Positions 22,461 through 33,194 of a stretch of DNA of 64,000 bases are shown here, in pieces. The stretch is from Branchiostoma floridae (lineage: Eukaryota; Chordata; Leptocardii; Amphioxiformes; Branchiostomatidae), in NCBI RefSeq assembly GCF_000003815.2, contig NC_049995.1:14362496-14426495 (forward strand), read 5' to 3'. The notes below the pieces were generated by a model. It was given only the letters and a program-made list of their open reading frames with translations, ran no database searches and was not told where the DNA came from. The stretch's first letter is position 1; the number at the start of each line of letters is the position of its first letter. The translations under genes were made by a program, and so were the position numbers.

Positions 22461-23168
22461 CATTCTACAGCTTCTGAAGTTTCCATTACTAAACTTGCAT
22501 GCTCGATTGTTTCGCAAGGCAGTTTTTTTTTACTTCTGTTTAATCTGCTGCGTTAGAAAATCGTCTCAAATTCTTTGATATCACGTTTATTCGTATCATT
22601 GCATTAGGAACGAGACATTCTACAGCTTCTGAAGTTTCCATTTCTCCAGTTGTAAGTTCGATTCCTTCACACGAGAGGTTTTTCTTTTGTTTGTTCGACC
22701 AAGTCCGAGAATTGGTTTTAAATTCTTAGATATCGCGCTCACTCGTATCATTAGGAACGAGGCAATCTACAGCTTCTGAAGTGTCCATTACTTTACTTGT
22801 AAGTTCGATCGTTTTGCACTGCAGTTTTATCCCTTTATTTAATCTGCTGCGTTTGAAACGAGGCAGTCTACAGTTTCTGAAGTTTCCATTACTGCACTTG
22901 GAAGTTCGATCTCTTTTCAAGGGAGGTTTTTCTTTTGTTTAATCTGCTGCGTTGGAGAATCGGCATCAAATTCTTTGATATCGTGTTCTTTCGTATCATT
23001 ACCAACGAGACAGTCTACAGCTTCTGAAGTGTCCATTACTTCGCTTGTAAGTTCGATCTTATTTTCAAGGGAGGGTTTTTTTTATTATTTGATCTGCGAC
23101 GTCCGAGAATCGGTTTTAAGTTCTTTGATATCACGTTCATTCGTATCATTAGAGACGAAGCGGTCAAT
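22461..23168. repeat. Tandem array, period about 150 bp, five units
   Basis: TCTACAGCTTCTGAAGTKTC at about 22464, 22619, 22766, 22867 and 23014: periods 155, 147, 101 and 147. The 101 step is one unit with about 46 bp removed. Each unit also has TTGTAAGTTCGATC, a T-rich run, AATCTGCTGCGTT and TTCTTTGATATCRCGTTC. Ends at TCATTAGAGACGAAGCGGTC. Confidence 0.9.
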
Positions 23169-23372
23169 TTCATTGGCACTTTGAAGGCGCCATTTTGTAA
23201 AGCGGTGGAACAGTGTCATCGGATTGTCGCCTTTCGCTTTTGCGATCGAACATGTTGAGAGGCATGTGGCCTTCCGAAAATAGTTTCATCAGGTTGGTAG
23301 AATATAGGATAAAGGAGAAATTCTTTGTACACAACCAGTGGGTGCTTACATAGCTTACGTGGCATGTGGCCT

Positions 23373-23377
23373 TCTCG

Positions 23378-23409
<32 letters not shown>

Positions 23410-23411
23410 AT
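23373..23411. repeat. (TC)n(AT)n compound microsatellite
   Basis: CTCGCTCTCTCTCTCTCTC followed directly by eight or so AT units. Confidence 0.9.
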
Positions 23412-23464
23412 CGTTCATATTGTATTATTACAGCTAGTAATTTTACACATGTAACTAAAGAACG

Positions 23465-24010
23465 CGTACGGTGCAGTATTAACCAGCCGTGCTTGTATGC
23501 TAGACATGCAATGACATATGTCTCCTATATGAGTCCTAAAACCGGCGCTATCGAAAGAGAGTCAGATCTCACCAACCTCTGCTGACCCTTGACACAAACC
23601 GTGACACATGAGGGTCTCCCAGGGCAGGGTGCTCCATCATCAGTGCGGCTCGGCTGTCGGGAGTAGGCGTCAGGGTTTCCTGTCAAGTTCCAAGTAATAG
23701 AAGACTTTGGCTCTCCCTCCCTCAATTTTCTCTTTCTTCCTCTCGCTCTTTAATATTTTAAACAGGCAACTTAAGGACAGTGAAGCGTTACCTAGCCGTA
23801 TTCGTATGCTTGACATTAATGAAATATATCTCCTGTTTAAGTCCTAAAAGCAAAGCTATCAAACGAAAGTAAGATTTTGCCTCTATTTCTCTATCTCTAT
23901 CTCTAACATACAACAAAAAAGGAATGAAGCGTTAGTTTACTGTACTTGTATGCTGGGCAGTCAAGTAATGAAATATGTCTCCATTAGGGTTTCTTGTGAA
24001 GTTCCAAGTA
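23465..24010. repeat. Diverged tandem units
   Basis: CTTGTATGCTRGACAT..AATGAMATATGTCTCCT recurs at about 23490, 23803 and 23947, and AAGTTCCAAGTARTRRAA at 23682 and 24000. Runs of CTCTATCTCT add simple sequence at 23880-23905. Confidence 0.65.
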
Positions 24011-24249
24011 GTGAAATGAATAGATTCTAAGGTATTCAAATGTCTCTGAATGATATTTCGATGATCTCGACAATGCCAATATTTTCGTTTGATAGAAAAA
24101 TTCATGGTTTCCGGTGAAGTTTCAAGGAGTGAAATTCCACACAAATTCAATTTCTCGGTTTTCAGAGTGTGGCGTTGAATCAATGGAGCTGCAGACGCTC
24201 TAAACAAAACTCAAGATATTAGCATAAAGTTCTGTGTTGGTAAATGGAA

Positions 24250-24383
24250 TTATGGATAAACTTAACTTTAAATGAGCAACACTAAATTAATTTGGACTTT
24301 GGGGTACTTGTAATCAAGGGGAAATTGGGGGTAGGTCCCAATTAACTTAGTGTTGGTCATAAAAGTTTAGTTTATCCATAAAA
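24250..24383. mobile_element. Foldback MITE, about 132 bp
   Basis: Left arm 24250-24296 begins TTATGGATAAACTTAACTTT; right arm 24337-24382 ends AAAAGTTTAGTTTATCCATA. ACACTAAATTAATTTGG inside the left arm is mirrored by CCCAATTAACTTAGTGT in the right. Arms of about 45 bp, spacer about 40 bp. Confidence 0.85.
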
Positions 24384-25850
24384 CTAAAGATAATCAGTCT
24401 GCGGCTCCAATGCTTTGCTGTATTTTGCAAGAACTTAAATGAATATAATTATTAGCAACATTTACATATCTTACGAATAAAGACATTTCAATATTCAGAT
24501 TGGAACAAGTAGGAATAGAATTACATTAGTTTTTCAACTATTAAACGAAAATATTTGCCCTGTTTAGGTCATCGAAATATCCTAGAGGGGCCATTGCCTT
24601 AGAGCTTACCCAGCGCTCAATTCAAAATCATAGAGATTTGTCACAATGTTGGGCGCTAATTGTAAACAATCGCCCTACGATCTTTAACTGCTGCTATCTG
24701 CACTTAAGTGAATAGTTTTCAAAGTACACCATGTTACACATGAATAAAAGTTGGCTTTTCACAACGAAACGCGTTATTTGCACAATGGTTGACCATATTG
24801 TTAAAACTGCAATTGCAAAATGACGACATGGCCATTGTAGTTACTTTTTGGTGGTCTTTTAGACTTTATTTCCCTATACTTCCCAATTTGACAGCACGCT
24901 GAATTCCGTCTATACTGGCCACCTGCTGTCTACCATGACCGTTTTTTTCCAGTTCCTTTGTAGTCATATTTGACTGTAATCACGGTGAACATTGCATGAC
25001 CCCAACAGTTATATATAAAAGGTTTACTCCCATGAGGATAACCCTTTCCCAATGAAAATATCACGATTTCTCTCACGCGAGAATCCGGTCAAGACATCGG
25101 AATATAACAATAACCTGAGACAAAGGGCACGAGATGCTGAACAATAGTGGGGATTCCCAGGTTTACCATATTGTGTACAGTATCAGCATCGCTTTGACAT
25201 CTGGTAGAAATGATATAGGATCATGGTGAAGCTATGGAAAGGTAGAAGTTTGGACGTATGCCCAATTGGGTTGGATTTATTGTAGGTCTGTGATAGTTTT
25301 ATTTCTGAATTTCCCATTGCAATACATCTAATATGATCTGTATTGATCATTTTATATATGTGCCACCACTGTATGCATTGGTACTTTGATTTTAAGTACA
25401 AATTATGTAATATTATATTGTATTATATCACGTTATATCACATTGCATTATATCATATTAAATTGTAATATAGTAAATCTTATTATATCACGTTTCATTT
25501 CCAACTACCCAAAGGCTAATTGTAATCAAGTGAACATTATAAAATGTACAGTATATATCCGTTACTGACAAAATGAGACATACTAACTGAATCAGAGTAA
25601 CAGCCATTCTAAAACGATTTTACTTCAGCTATTGATCATGACGTCATTGATTTCTTATCTGTAGAATATTGATGTCGACCGTATATTTTTACTGAAAAAA
25701 AAAAACTCAAGAAGGGTTGCTTTTAGGCTTAATCTTGTTGTTTGATTTAGAGTATACGTTGAGTTAATTATGCGCATTCAATGAGATGTGTTAATGTATG
25801 TAATATGTGTTGGCATCCAATATCAGCTAAGATACCTGGATTTGCCATGT
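24384..25850. other. AT-rich intergenic sequence
   Basis: 25400-25500 is a very AT-rich patch built from ATTATATCACRTT-like words. No gene. Confidence 0.45.
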
Positions 25851-25905
25851 ATTGCATATTGCATTGTCTGCAATTTCAATAAATCTAAAATCTAAAAAAA
25901 AAATA
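25850..25905 (+). mobile_element. Retroelement-like 3' tail
   Basis: TGCAATTTCAATAAATCTAA, then AATCTAAAAAAAAAA: AATAAA signal and an A-rich tail with an internal AATCT duplication. No coding part visible. Confidence 0.45.
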
Positions 25906-26170
25906 GTATGAAACAAAATATTACACCAGCTCGGCCCAGTCGTCCCCTTCTCCATACCCTCATATCTCAATAAATCAAAATTTATATTGATGTCAAAAAT
26001 GTCAATAGTTTATTAAGAAAATCAGCCTCGACCGTATCTCTTGAAAAAAAGAGGCAAAGAAAGAAATCGTTATTGACACGACAACATATATGTTGAGAAC
26101 AAGACATAAAACAACATAATACACCAGTCCGGCCCAGTCGTCCCCCTTACCCATACCCTGATATTGATCT
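25906..26170. repeat. Direct duplication, offset about 195-200 bp
   Basis: TACACCAGYYCGGCCCAGTC plus GTCCCC and CCATACCCT occurs at about 25921 and 26119; CGACCGTAT near 25677 and 26029 extends the similarity upstream. Confidence 0.8.
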
Positions 26171-26339
26171 AGGGCCCCACCGATACAGCCATGGCGCTCT
26201 GGTGGAAGCTTCAGCGACACTCCCTAACGCTGGTGCAGAAGGTACCAACGAACGAGGCCTCTTCCTTCCTTTGATTTAGACTCTTGCAACGCTTGCTAAT
26301 ATTCAAAGCTCGCTTTGGTATACAGGAGGAGAGAGCGGC

Positions 26340-27403
26340 GGTGCTAGCCATGATTCATTTGGCCTTGAGGCATACCGTCTAATTGTGTCATTAACGCCGG
26401 AGTTTTCACCGCCAGCACCTGCAACCACGCACGCAGGGGAAAATATATTCCAAATCTCTGAAATATTGAAATCTGTGACGGCGCGGTTTCAATTTTTGGG
26501 GCAGTCTGGGACGGTGGAGCCAATCGGTCATCGGTTCGATCCTCGCGGGAGACAGGTGTATCGGGGTGACGGCATCAGATGTGCTGGTCCTCTCATTTGA
26601 CGCTCGTGCTGAGACAATAACCCACGTAACGTTCCGTTCCCCGCTGGGAGGATAGGAAGGGTTTATACAGGAGAGGGGCTGTCTACGCGACAGGGGATAG
26701 AACCGACCGAGCGCTGCTGCTACTGCCATTGTGTAGGAAACGGCGTCACTTTTTCCTGTCTGACAACCGAGAAATTCTACCAGCAGCCGAGCGAGAGAGA
26801 GATGCCATCAGGCAACGACGTATGCGTGTCCCCGCCGCAAGGTGTCTTGTGAGATGCATGAAAGTGAGAGTGATGCGTAATCCCCCACCGCGTCCGTCTT
26901 GGAGGAGGAGGTTTGCGGAGGGTGTTGCCGGCTGGGCGTCTTGGAATGCGCGCAGGAGGCCGGCGAATTAGCATCTCAAATACCCCTAGCACCGCTGCTT
27001 GGCCCGCAGAAGGAATTCCAAATTTCGGGTGGATGTGTGTGACGCGCGTTGCGGGGAGAAGGTGGGCCCTTTATTATTCTTCGATCACCAGTAATCTGGA
27101 ATAACGGCTAGAGGTAGGAGGCGAGGGAGGCTGGGACATTACTGTAGCTGCTGCTATGGGTGGGACTACGGACGGGGGAGACTCCGGGGCCATGGGGGCC
27201 GCGACGACAGCTACAGGGAGGCGGGCAGATTCACCGACAGGGATTCGACACGATTAATGTATTCAGATAGCCTTGGTTGTTGTGGACGTACAGCAGACTG
27301 GTAGTGGTAGAGTCAAGCCGCCACCACGCACGTCTGGCTTGCAGGTAGGGGTCCTGTTGCGGGTGTTTTGCCGACCGGACGGAGAACTGTGGGATGTGCT
27401 ACG
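26340..27403 (+). promoter_or_regulatory. CpG-rich leader/promoter region of the Kv4-like channel
   Basis: From about 26340 the base composition changes sharply to GC- and CpG-rich and stays so through the first part of the channel gene, unlike the AT-rich surroundings. It contains GCCGCGACGACAGC, GACGGCGCGG and similar CpG clusters. I see no TATA box at a defensible distance. CTTGCAG at 27338-27344 looks like a splice acceptor, so a 5' UTR or N-terminal intron is possible. The short open frames here have no recognisable features. Confidence 0.6.
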
Positions 27404-27753
27404 ATGACTGGCTCGGAGCAGCAGCATCAGCATCAGCACTCCGCCTCAACATCCCCGGCCCACCGCGGCTCTGTCTCCAAGCAGAGCACCGTGGTCCGCC
27501 CGGTGGATCGCAGAAAGTCCGGCGACACACTCATCTTCCTGAACATCGGAGGATGCAAGTACGAAGTGTGGCAAAGCACCTTGGACCAGTACCCCGACAC
27601 CGTGCTGGGCAGCAAGCTACGGGACCGCTTCTACGACGAGAAGAAGAACGAGTTCTTCTTCGACCGCGACCCGGGCCTCTTCAGGTATATTCTAAATTTT
27701 TACCTTACGGGGACCCTTCATGCGCCCGTGGTGGAAGACACCAGCGCGTTTGA
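27394..27753 (+). other. Overlapping upstream open frame, 119 codons
   Basis: An ATG at 27394 lies 10 nt before the channel start, in another frame, and stays open for 119 codons inside the T1-coding region. The peptide is Arg/Pro/Gly-rich, as expected for a shifted frame of GC-rich coding DNA, so the product is probably meaningless. Its start could still reduce initiation at the channel ATG. Context at 27394 is GTGGG-ATG-T (G at -3); the channel ATG has A at -3. Confidence 0.5.
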
Positions 27754-29323
27754 TGACGAGATAGGGTACTTCCAAATCAATCCCGATTTCTACATGGGTT
27801 TATGTTGCTACGAAGGATATCTAGATCGAAAGGGATTTGACATTAAGACGGGGAGAGTTCGCAATTCGTTTGACGAGGAGGAGAAAACCCCGGAAAAGAA
27901 GGGGCCCCTCACCATTCGCGAAAACCTTTGGGAGACGGTCGAGAACCCGCAGTCGAGCACCCAAGCGAAAATCTTTTTCTACGTGACCGGATTTTTTATC
28001 GCACTTTCTGTTGGCGCTACTATCATAGAGACAGTGTTTTGTCAGGAGACTGTCAACCCGACGTTTGAGGATGAACTGAGGCTTGCAAGATGTAAGGTGA
28101 TCTTCATGTGCATAGAAACGGCCTGTGTGGTTGTGTTCACCAGTGAGTACTGTGTGAGATTATACGCCTCGCCGGAAAGAGTCAAATACGCCAGGTCCTT
28201 CATGTCTGTCGTGGACGTGATTTCTATATTTCCGTTCTACGCTGGCCTGTGCCTTCCCGAGAGCAATCAACTGCAAGGCGTTTTTGACACCACCCGAGTA
28301 TTCAGGGTGTTTCGAGTCTTCAAGCTATGCAGGTCCTCTCCAGGTATGATCCTCCTCGGCAAGACACTGAAAAAATGCGCCAGTGATCTGAGTTCCCTCG
28401 TTATGGCACTTAGTCTCCTTATTCTCGTGTTCACTACGATGTTGTACTACATGGAAAAGAACTACGACGGCACACTGTTCACGTCCATTCCCGCCGGGTT
28501 CTGGTTTACCATCGTTACCATGACGACCGTGGGGTACGGTGACATGTACCCTTCCGGTTTTCTGGGGAAGCTCCTGACGGCGGTGTGGGCGGTGTCCAGT
28601 GTGATCGTTCTGGCATTGCCGCTGACTATTCTAGTCGATACGTTCACCAACATCCGGGAATCTATGATGAAGCCTACCAGGCGGAGAGATGGGACCGAAG
28701 AGGAGTCCAACAACAACAACAAATCTCCTGAGAAAACGGGGTCGAGCAAGTCTAGGAAGAGCATAGAGACGGTTGAAACTGTGGTAGAAATGAACGTTCT
28801 GAATAAAGATCCCACAGCAGTGGTGAAAGACTTGCTACAAGTCGATGTAACCAACGACAAGCGGCCCCCGTCTCGAACCCCGAGTGTAGCTTCCGAAGAA
28901 AAGACTGAAAAGTCTGAAAAAGCGGAAAAGAATTCCATAACAATCAACGTGCCGACCGAAAATAAGACGTCGGATGTAAGTGAAGAGAACAAGAAGAATA
29001 CCTGCAACACGAGTTCAACTAAAAACGTTTCCGAAGACGATAACAAAAACGCCCCAAACGAAAACGAAGAAAACATGATTGACAAAAACGTTCCCAACGA
29101 AAACGAAAAGAACGCGAAAAACGAAGTCACAGTCACCCAACCGACCGAGAGTATCAAGACTGGCGACGTCAAAAAGACCGGGCACAACAGGAATAAAAGT
29201 TCCAGAAGTTCCAATACCAGTAAAAATAGCGGCGTGTCAACAAACGACTATCCACCTTCTGCAACCGCGACGCTTTCTGATCAAGACTCGGCGTCGCAAC
29301 ATTCTATAGACACTAGAGTTTAG
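27404..29323 (+). CDS. Shal/Kv4-type voltage-gated potassium channel alpha subunit, intronless, divergent
   Basis: Product: 639 residues, plasma-membrane tetrameric K+ channel. The ATG at 27404 is the first in frame; the frame is open back to 27311 but without ATG. T1/BTB domain about 41-141 with ILNFYLTGTLH and a Kv4-like zinc set: His106, Asp112 where Kv4 has Cys, then Cys134-Cys135. S1 about 189-212 has YVTGFFIALSV, the clearest Kv4 mark, preceded by ENP. S2 keeps Glu238, Phe245 and Glu248; S3 keeps Asp271. S4 (293-311) reads Asp295, Arg298, Arg301, Arg304, Lys307, Arg310. Pore filter TTVGYGD is 374-380. S6 (388-414) has Ser399 at the glycine hinge and Pro406-Leu407-Thr408 instead of PVP. 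The N terminus is His/Gln-rich and lacks Kv4's hydrophobic KChIP-binding start. The 225-residue tail is Ser/Lys/Glu/Asn-rich with NVPNENE-type repeats and ends DTRV, a class I PDZ ligand. Subfamily call is firm; altered gating is inference. Confidence 0.95.
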   Translation: MTGSEQQHQHQHSASTSPAHRGSVSKQSTVVRPVDRRKSGDTLIFLNIGGCKYEVWQSTLDQYPDTVLGSKLRDRFYDEKKNEFFFDRDPGLFRYILNFYLTGTLHAPVVEDTSAFDDEIGYFQINPDFYMGLCCYEGYLDRKGFDIKTGRVRNSFDEEEKTPEKKGPLTIRENLWETVENPQSSTQAKIFFYVTGFFIALSVGATIIETVFCQETVNPTFEDELRLARCKVIFMCIETACVVVFTSEYCVRLYASPERVKYARSFMSVVDVISIFPFYAGLCLPESNQLQGVFDTTRVFRVFRVFKLCRSSPGMILLGKTLKKCASDLSSLVMALSLLILVFTTMLYYMEKNYDGTLFTSIPAGFWFTIVTMTTVGYGDMYPSGFLGKLLTAVWAVSSVIVLALPLTILVDTFTNIRESMMKPTRRRDGTEEESNNNNKSPEKTGSSKSRKSIETVETVVEMNVLNKDPTAVVKDLLQVDVTNDKRPPSRTPSVASEEKTEKSEKAEKNSITINVPTENKTSDVSEENKKNTCNTSSTKNVSEDDNKNAPNENEENMIDKNVPNENEKNAKNEVTVTQPTESIKTGDVKKTGHNRNKSSRSSNTSKNSGVSTNDYPPSATATLSDQDSASQHSIDTRV

Positions 29324-31520
29324 CAAATACCAATAACACAAATATTACAACCACAGGGCAATACAATACACCAATATTGCCACGCAGTACCGTCTGCTTG
29401 GATATTGAGCCAGAACGTTTATTGCGGTGTAACTGAATACACCAGTGCCCCTTCGAAAAATCACTTAAAAAAGGAAAACAAAAAGCCTGTCTGGTGATAC
29501 CTGAAGTTTATTCCCTGGAACCCTGATCTGTAAAAATGTGGAATCGGGACCAGGTCTCCCGGAGGTTGGCGAGCAACGACAATTGTTCTTCTTAGACAAG
29601 TTCTTCACCGTAAAGATCAGGCGTATGAACTGGGGCGATGAACCGTCTTACGGCTGGCGAGGTCCACTTCTTCAACGCAGACATTGCCACCACTTTATCA
29701 CGGGACGCATTCTGTCGTAACTGGATACTAAACGCGAATGGAATAATAACAACCAACAACGGAAAATTGAGACAAGAAGGAGTGACGTTCGCGTATTGAA
29801 AATGATGAAATTGTGTATGGCTGACTCGTTCACGAAGGCGCATCATTTAATATTCGATTGAAATCGACATTTCGGAGGCGGCAGCCATCTTGAAAAGAAG
29901 CACCATTGATCGATGTATCGAGAAAGGAATCTGCTGACAAACAAAAAATACCTTCACCACGTTTCTAATGTACGAGAAATTAGAGATATTCGGATCAATT
30001 CTAAAACGTAGAGTCAAAAACAGCCACAGAAATAATATGATAAAGATCTTCCACTACTGTAGAAAGGACTAGAATTTGACACAAATTAATTTCAAACTGC
30101 AAACAAGATCACCGGACTGTTTCTCGCCAGGACTGATGTAAACACAACGATGTAAAGAAGGACAAAAAACAATTCGGAAGGTTTGTCAATTCGTAGTCTT
30201 CCTGCGGGTTCGTGTTCGGAGAAAAAACATCTACCATATCTTAAGACGTCACCGTGCTAATATCAAGATGGCGGATTCTGAAAATCGCGTTGTTTACTTG
30301 GAATGGCGATCTCACTGTGGGCAAAGCTAATCCAAACTGTAGATACAAAGACTATTAAGGGCAATACCTAGCTGAAGGGAAATTTTCTACCAAATCTTAG
30401 GTAGAAGTTAGGAACAAAAAAAAAGGATTAGATCTAAAAATGCAGGTAGACTGTAGAATTTATAAATAGCATCGAAAAAGCAATATTCAACTTTCAACAA
30501 CGTGCATGAACGAACCATGTGATTGTGAATAGATTAAAACCCTCAAAATCTGCAGATCCATGCAAAAAAACTGGCCACAAAGACCCCTTCCATCACTGTA
30601 CATGTTCATTAGACTGCTCAAAGTGATGACAACACCCATTTGTAGATAACGTGACCCGAATCACCCATTTCAACCACCTTACTAAAAAGATAAAACTGAT
30701 TATAGTAGAACCACAGACATTTGCAAAATAATTCAACGAATTACCGGTTATGCATAAAATATAGTGTAGGATACTGAAAAGGATCGCAACGTACTATAGA
30801 TATACTAAAAGGATAGCTTAATGCATTGAGTTGGATTACAGTGAACGCGCTACTATTCCGTGCACATTAGACGCTATGAACTGTCCTCAAAAGAACATCC
30901 ATTGTTTAACCAGATGAGTCGTGTTGCCACCGTGTAGCTACAAGGGAATCTTCATTCCCTTCTCTCGCATTAAAAACACACAGTGCAATATCTGTAGATA
31001 TTATCGACCCATCCGAGACGACAACAGAAAAATGCTTCCCCAAGGACCTTACTTATAACATGTACCAATATTCGGAGAGGCATCTTCGGGTGTGAACTAT
31101 CGTGCATGATGAAAAACCCTCCAGGAGCGTCTAAATGACGGAATCTGCTTCTGAATCTCTGAATTATACTATGTATATATTGTCTGGATTTTCCTGCGGG
31201 GTATCCTCGTTGGAGAAGTATTCCCTTGGGATCGTGACGTCACAACACACGTTCCGAGGATGGATGAGGGAAAACATTTGCACGTCTGAAGAAGAACCAC
31301 TTCAACAATCCATATCTGTCCACGAGTCAACGTACGAAGAACGTCTATCGAAGAGCACATGCATGGATGAAAAAACGTACTCTCAATAAGAAATATGCAA
31401 TATTATAAACTACTAGGACGTACGTACGCTGTGGAAAGAGACTGAAAGAAAGAAAGAAACACACAGTATTGCCGCCATTTTTACACTCATTCGCATGGGA
31501 TTTAAACCCGCCATCGTCGG
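29324..31520 (+). other. 3' flank of the channel gene; probable 3' UTR of unknown length
   Basis: No perfect AATAAA was noticed before about 31 kb; ATTAAA occurs at 30533-30538 and 30969-30974. The sequence turns AT-rich soon after the stop. YY1-like GCCATCTTGAAAAG (about 29886) and CAAGATGGCGGATT (about 30263) are present. A 9-A run near 30416 has no matching target duplication, so it does not prove retrotransposition. The 84-codon frame at 31135-31389 is unrecognised. Confidence 0.4.
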
Positions 31521-31522
31521 TT

Positions 31523-31590
31523 GTGTTGGGATCGAACCTGGGACTACTCCCTAGGGGAATGCACCATCCTGAACCTAAGGTAACGCATTG
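31523..31590 (-). mobile_element. tRNA-derived SINE head or tRNA pseudogene
   Basis: On the minus strand, AGGTTCGATCCC is a perfect B box. About 45 bp earlier, TTAGGTTCAGGATGGTG resembles a tRNA-Gly-type A region, followed by GCATTCCCC. The acceptor stem does not close, so a functional tRNA is unlikely. Confidence 0.5.
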
Positions 31591-33190
31591 TTGAGATTAG
31601 GCGAACATATCTCTCTACCATCGAACCCTGCACCCTCCGATCGTATCAAATTTCCACCCGGTACCCGATACGGGGGGTAATTTTATTAGCCTAAAACTGG
31701 AAACATTTTCGGCGACCGCTAAAAGGTGGGATATTAAATATTCACGAGTTGGCTTGATGCATGAGAGCAATTTTGGGGCGTGGCTGATAAAAAAAAGTTG
31801 AATTATATGCTTGACTTCTTCTATTCACACTTTCATAAAGCCGGCCCCATGAATAATTTCTGAACCAACGCCAGTTTGCAACAAAAGTTACATAACCTGA
31901 TTACCAAGCCAAAATGATGAATAGTTCGGTGAAAGATGGAGCGAAAGATACGAATATCACGCAGTGTTTACATATCAATACATGCACCACGAACTTTCGC
32001 ACTTTCTCACCGATCCATGAGTCAAAATTTCAAGAACTGATCCTCATTTTTTTTCACAAGAAACGTCCTTATAGATTGCTTTAATCATGAAAATACATGG
32101 TTATGAAAAAGATCACAAATATCTGTTAATAGGATAGCGAGGATGGGTGATGGTAGAGTGATATAATGTCGCCGGAATACGCTGCATGCACTTTTATACG
32201 GACTTACCTTGTTACTATAAGTACAACTTAGAGGTACAGACAGTCATCTTAAAAAAGAAAAACGGAAAACTATTCAATGACTTCCACGACGAATGGAAAC
32301 GTTATGTACAAATTTAATATAAATGTGAAGAATATATTTACCCGATAGTGATTAAATAATAAGCATCTATAGTGAGTGCTTTAAATATTTGGTCTTTACA
32401 TGATAATTATCAATCGTTCAAAAACCGTGCGATATACTGAGTTGACCAATAATCAGAATATGCAATTATCTGGTTTCGATTATCACCCTTGCCACAGAGG
32501 AGCTACTCCTTTATTGTCTAGCATGTGTGTAACAGTAGGTGATGTTAGAAATTATAATGAAATACAAAACCTAAGAGAACATTTTGTGCTTGACATTTTC
32601 TGCTTACGTTTCAGACATTTCATATAGATAGCGAAGGCTGGGTAATTTTAGGTTAAAATATCCCAATCTCACTTACTTACTACTATCATATTGATACTGT
32701 GTTTTATAAGTCATGTTTACCTTAAAGCTAACCATAGCGAAAAATAATTACAATCCATATGACCCAAACGCTTCGTAGCAAAATAAGTAAACGTGAAATC
32801 TTTGTTAGTCAAGAACTGCTTAAACTGTTCCTTTCTAACGTTTGGCAGTGAAGCCATAATAATGTTTAGGTTAGAAACATCAATCAGGTTAACCCTTTCT
32901 ATTCATGTTTACTTTGTTTGCCTTAGTTGACCATAATTCACATGACAGTATGAACAATGTTACTGTAAACATCTTTTTGCAAAAGTGTTTTCTGTGTTTG
33001 TTTTTTATGCATCTTATTATCACCAGTTAAACAGCAAGTCAGTCACAATGGTAGCAAAACGTTTTAGTCACCAATCAATGATTTAAAATTCAGTTGCGAA
33101 GCCTATGTAATATTCACTTCTAAAATATTGGTCAGATGAATGTCGTTACAAAAATCCTTACGTTAGTTCTCACGATCACGAATTATTTTC
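31591..33190. other. AT-rich intergenic sequence
   Basis: No gene, RNA or clear repeat recognised. Confidence 0.45.
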
Positions 33191-33194
33191 TACT

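Noticed and set aside
26485-26560. tRNA-like B box GGTTCGATCC in the channel leader
   Set aside because: No A box at a proper distance and no stems can be closed; likely chance in CpG-rich DNA.
27368-27403. Channel start at a TTG 12 codons upstream
   Set aside because: Not an ATG. The first in-frame ATG is at 27404, and the T1 domain starts about 40 residues later.
28462-29214. 250-codon open frame on the minus strand inside the channel gene
   Set aside because: It is an antisense shadow of the Ser/Lys/Glu-rich tail and pore region; Leu/Ser/Phe-rich composition is what the reverse frame would give.
30400-30430. A-run downstream of the channel as a retrogene poly(A) tail
   Set aside because: Only 9 A, 1.1 kb past the stop, without a polyadenylation signal just before it or a matching target duplication.
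31135-31389. 84-codon frame downstream of the channel
   Set aside because: No recognisable domain or splice context; length is within chance for this composition.
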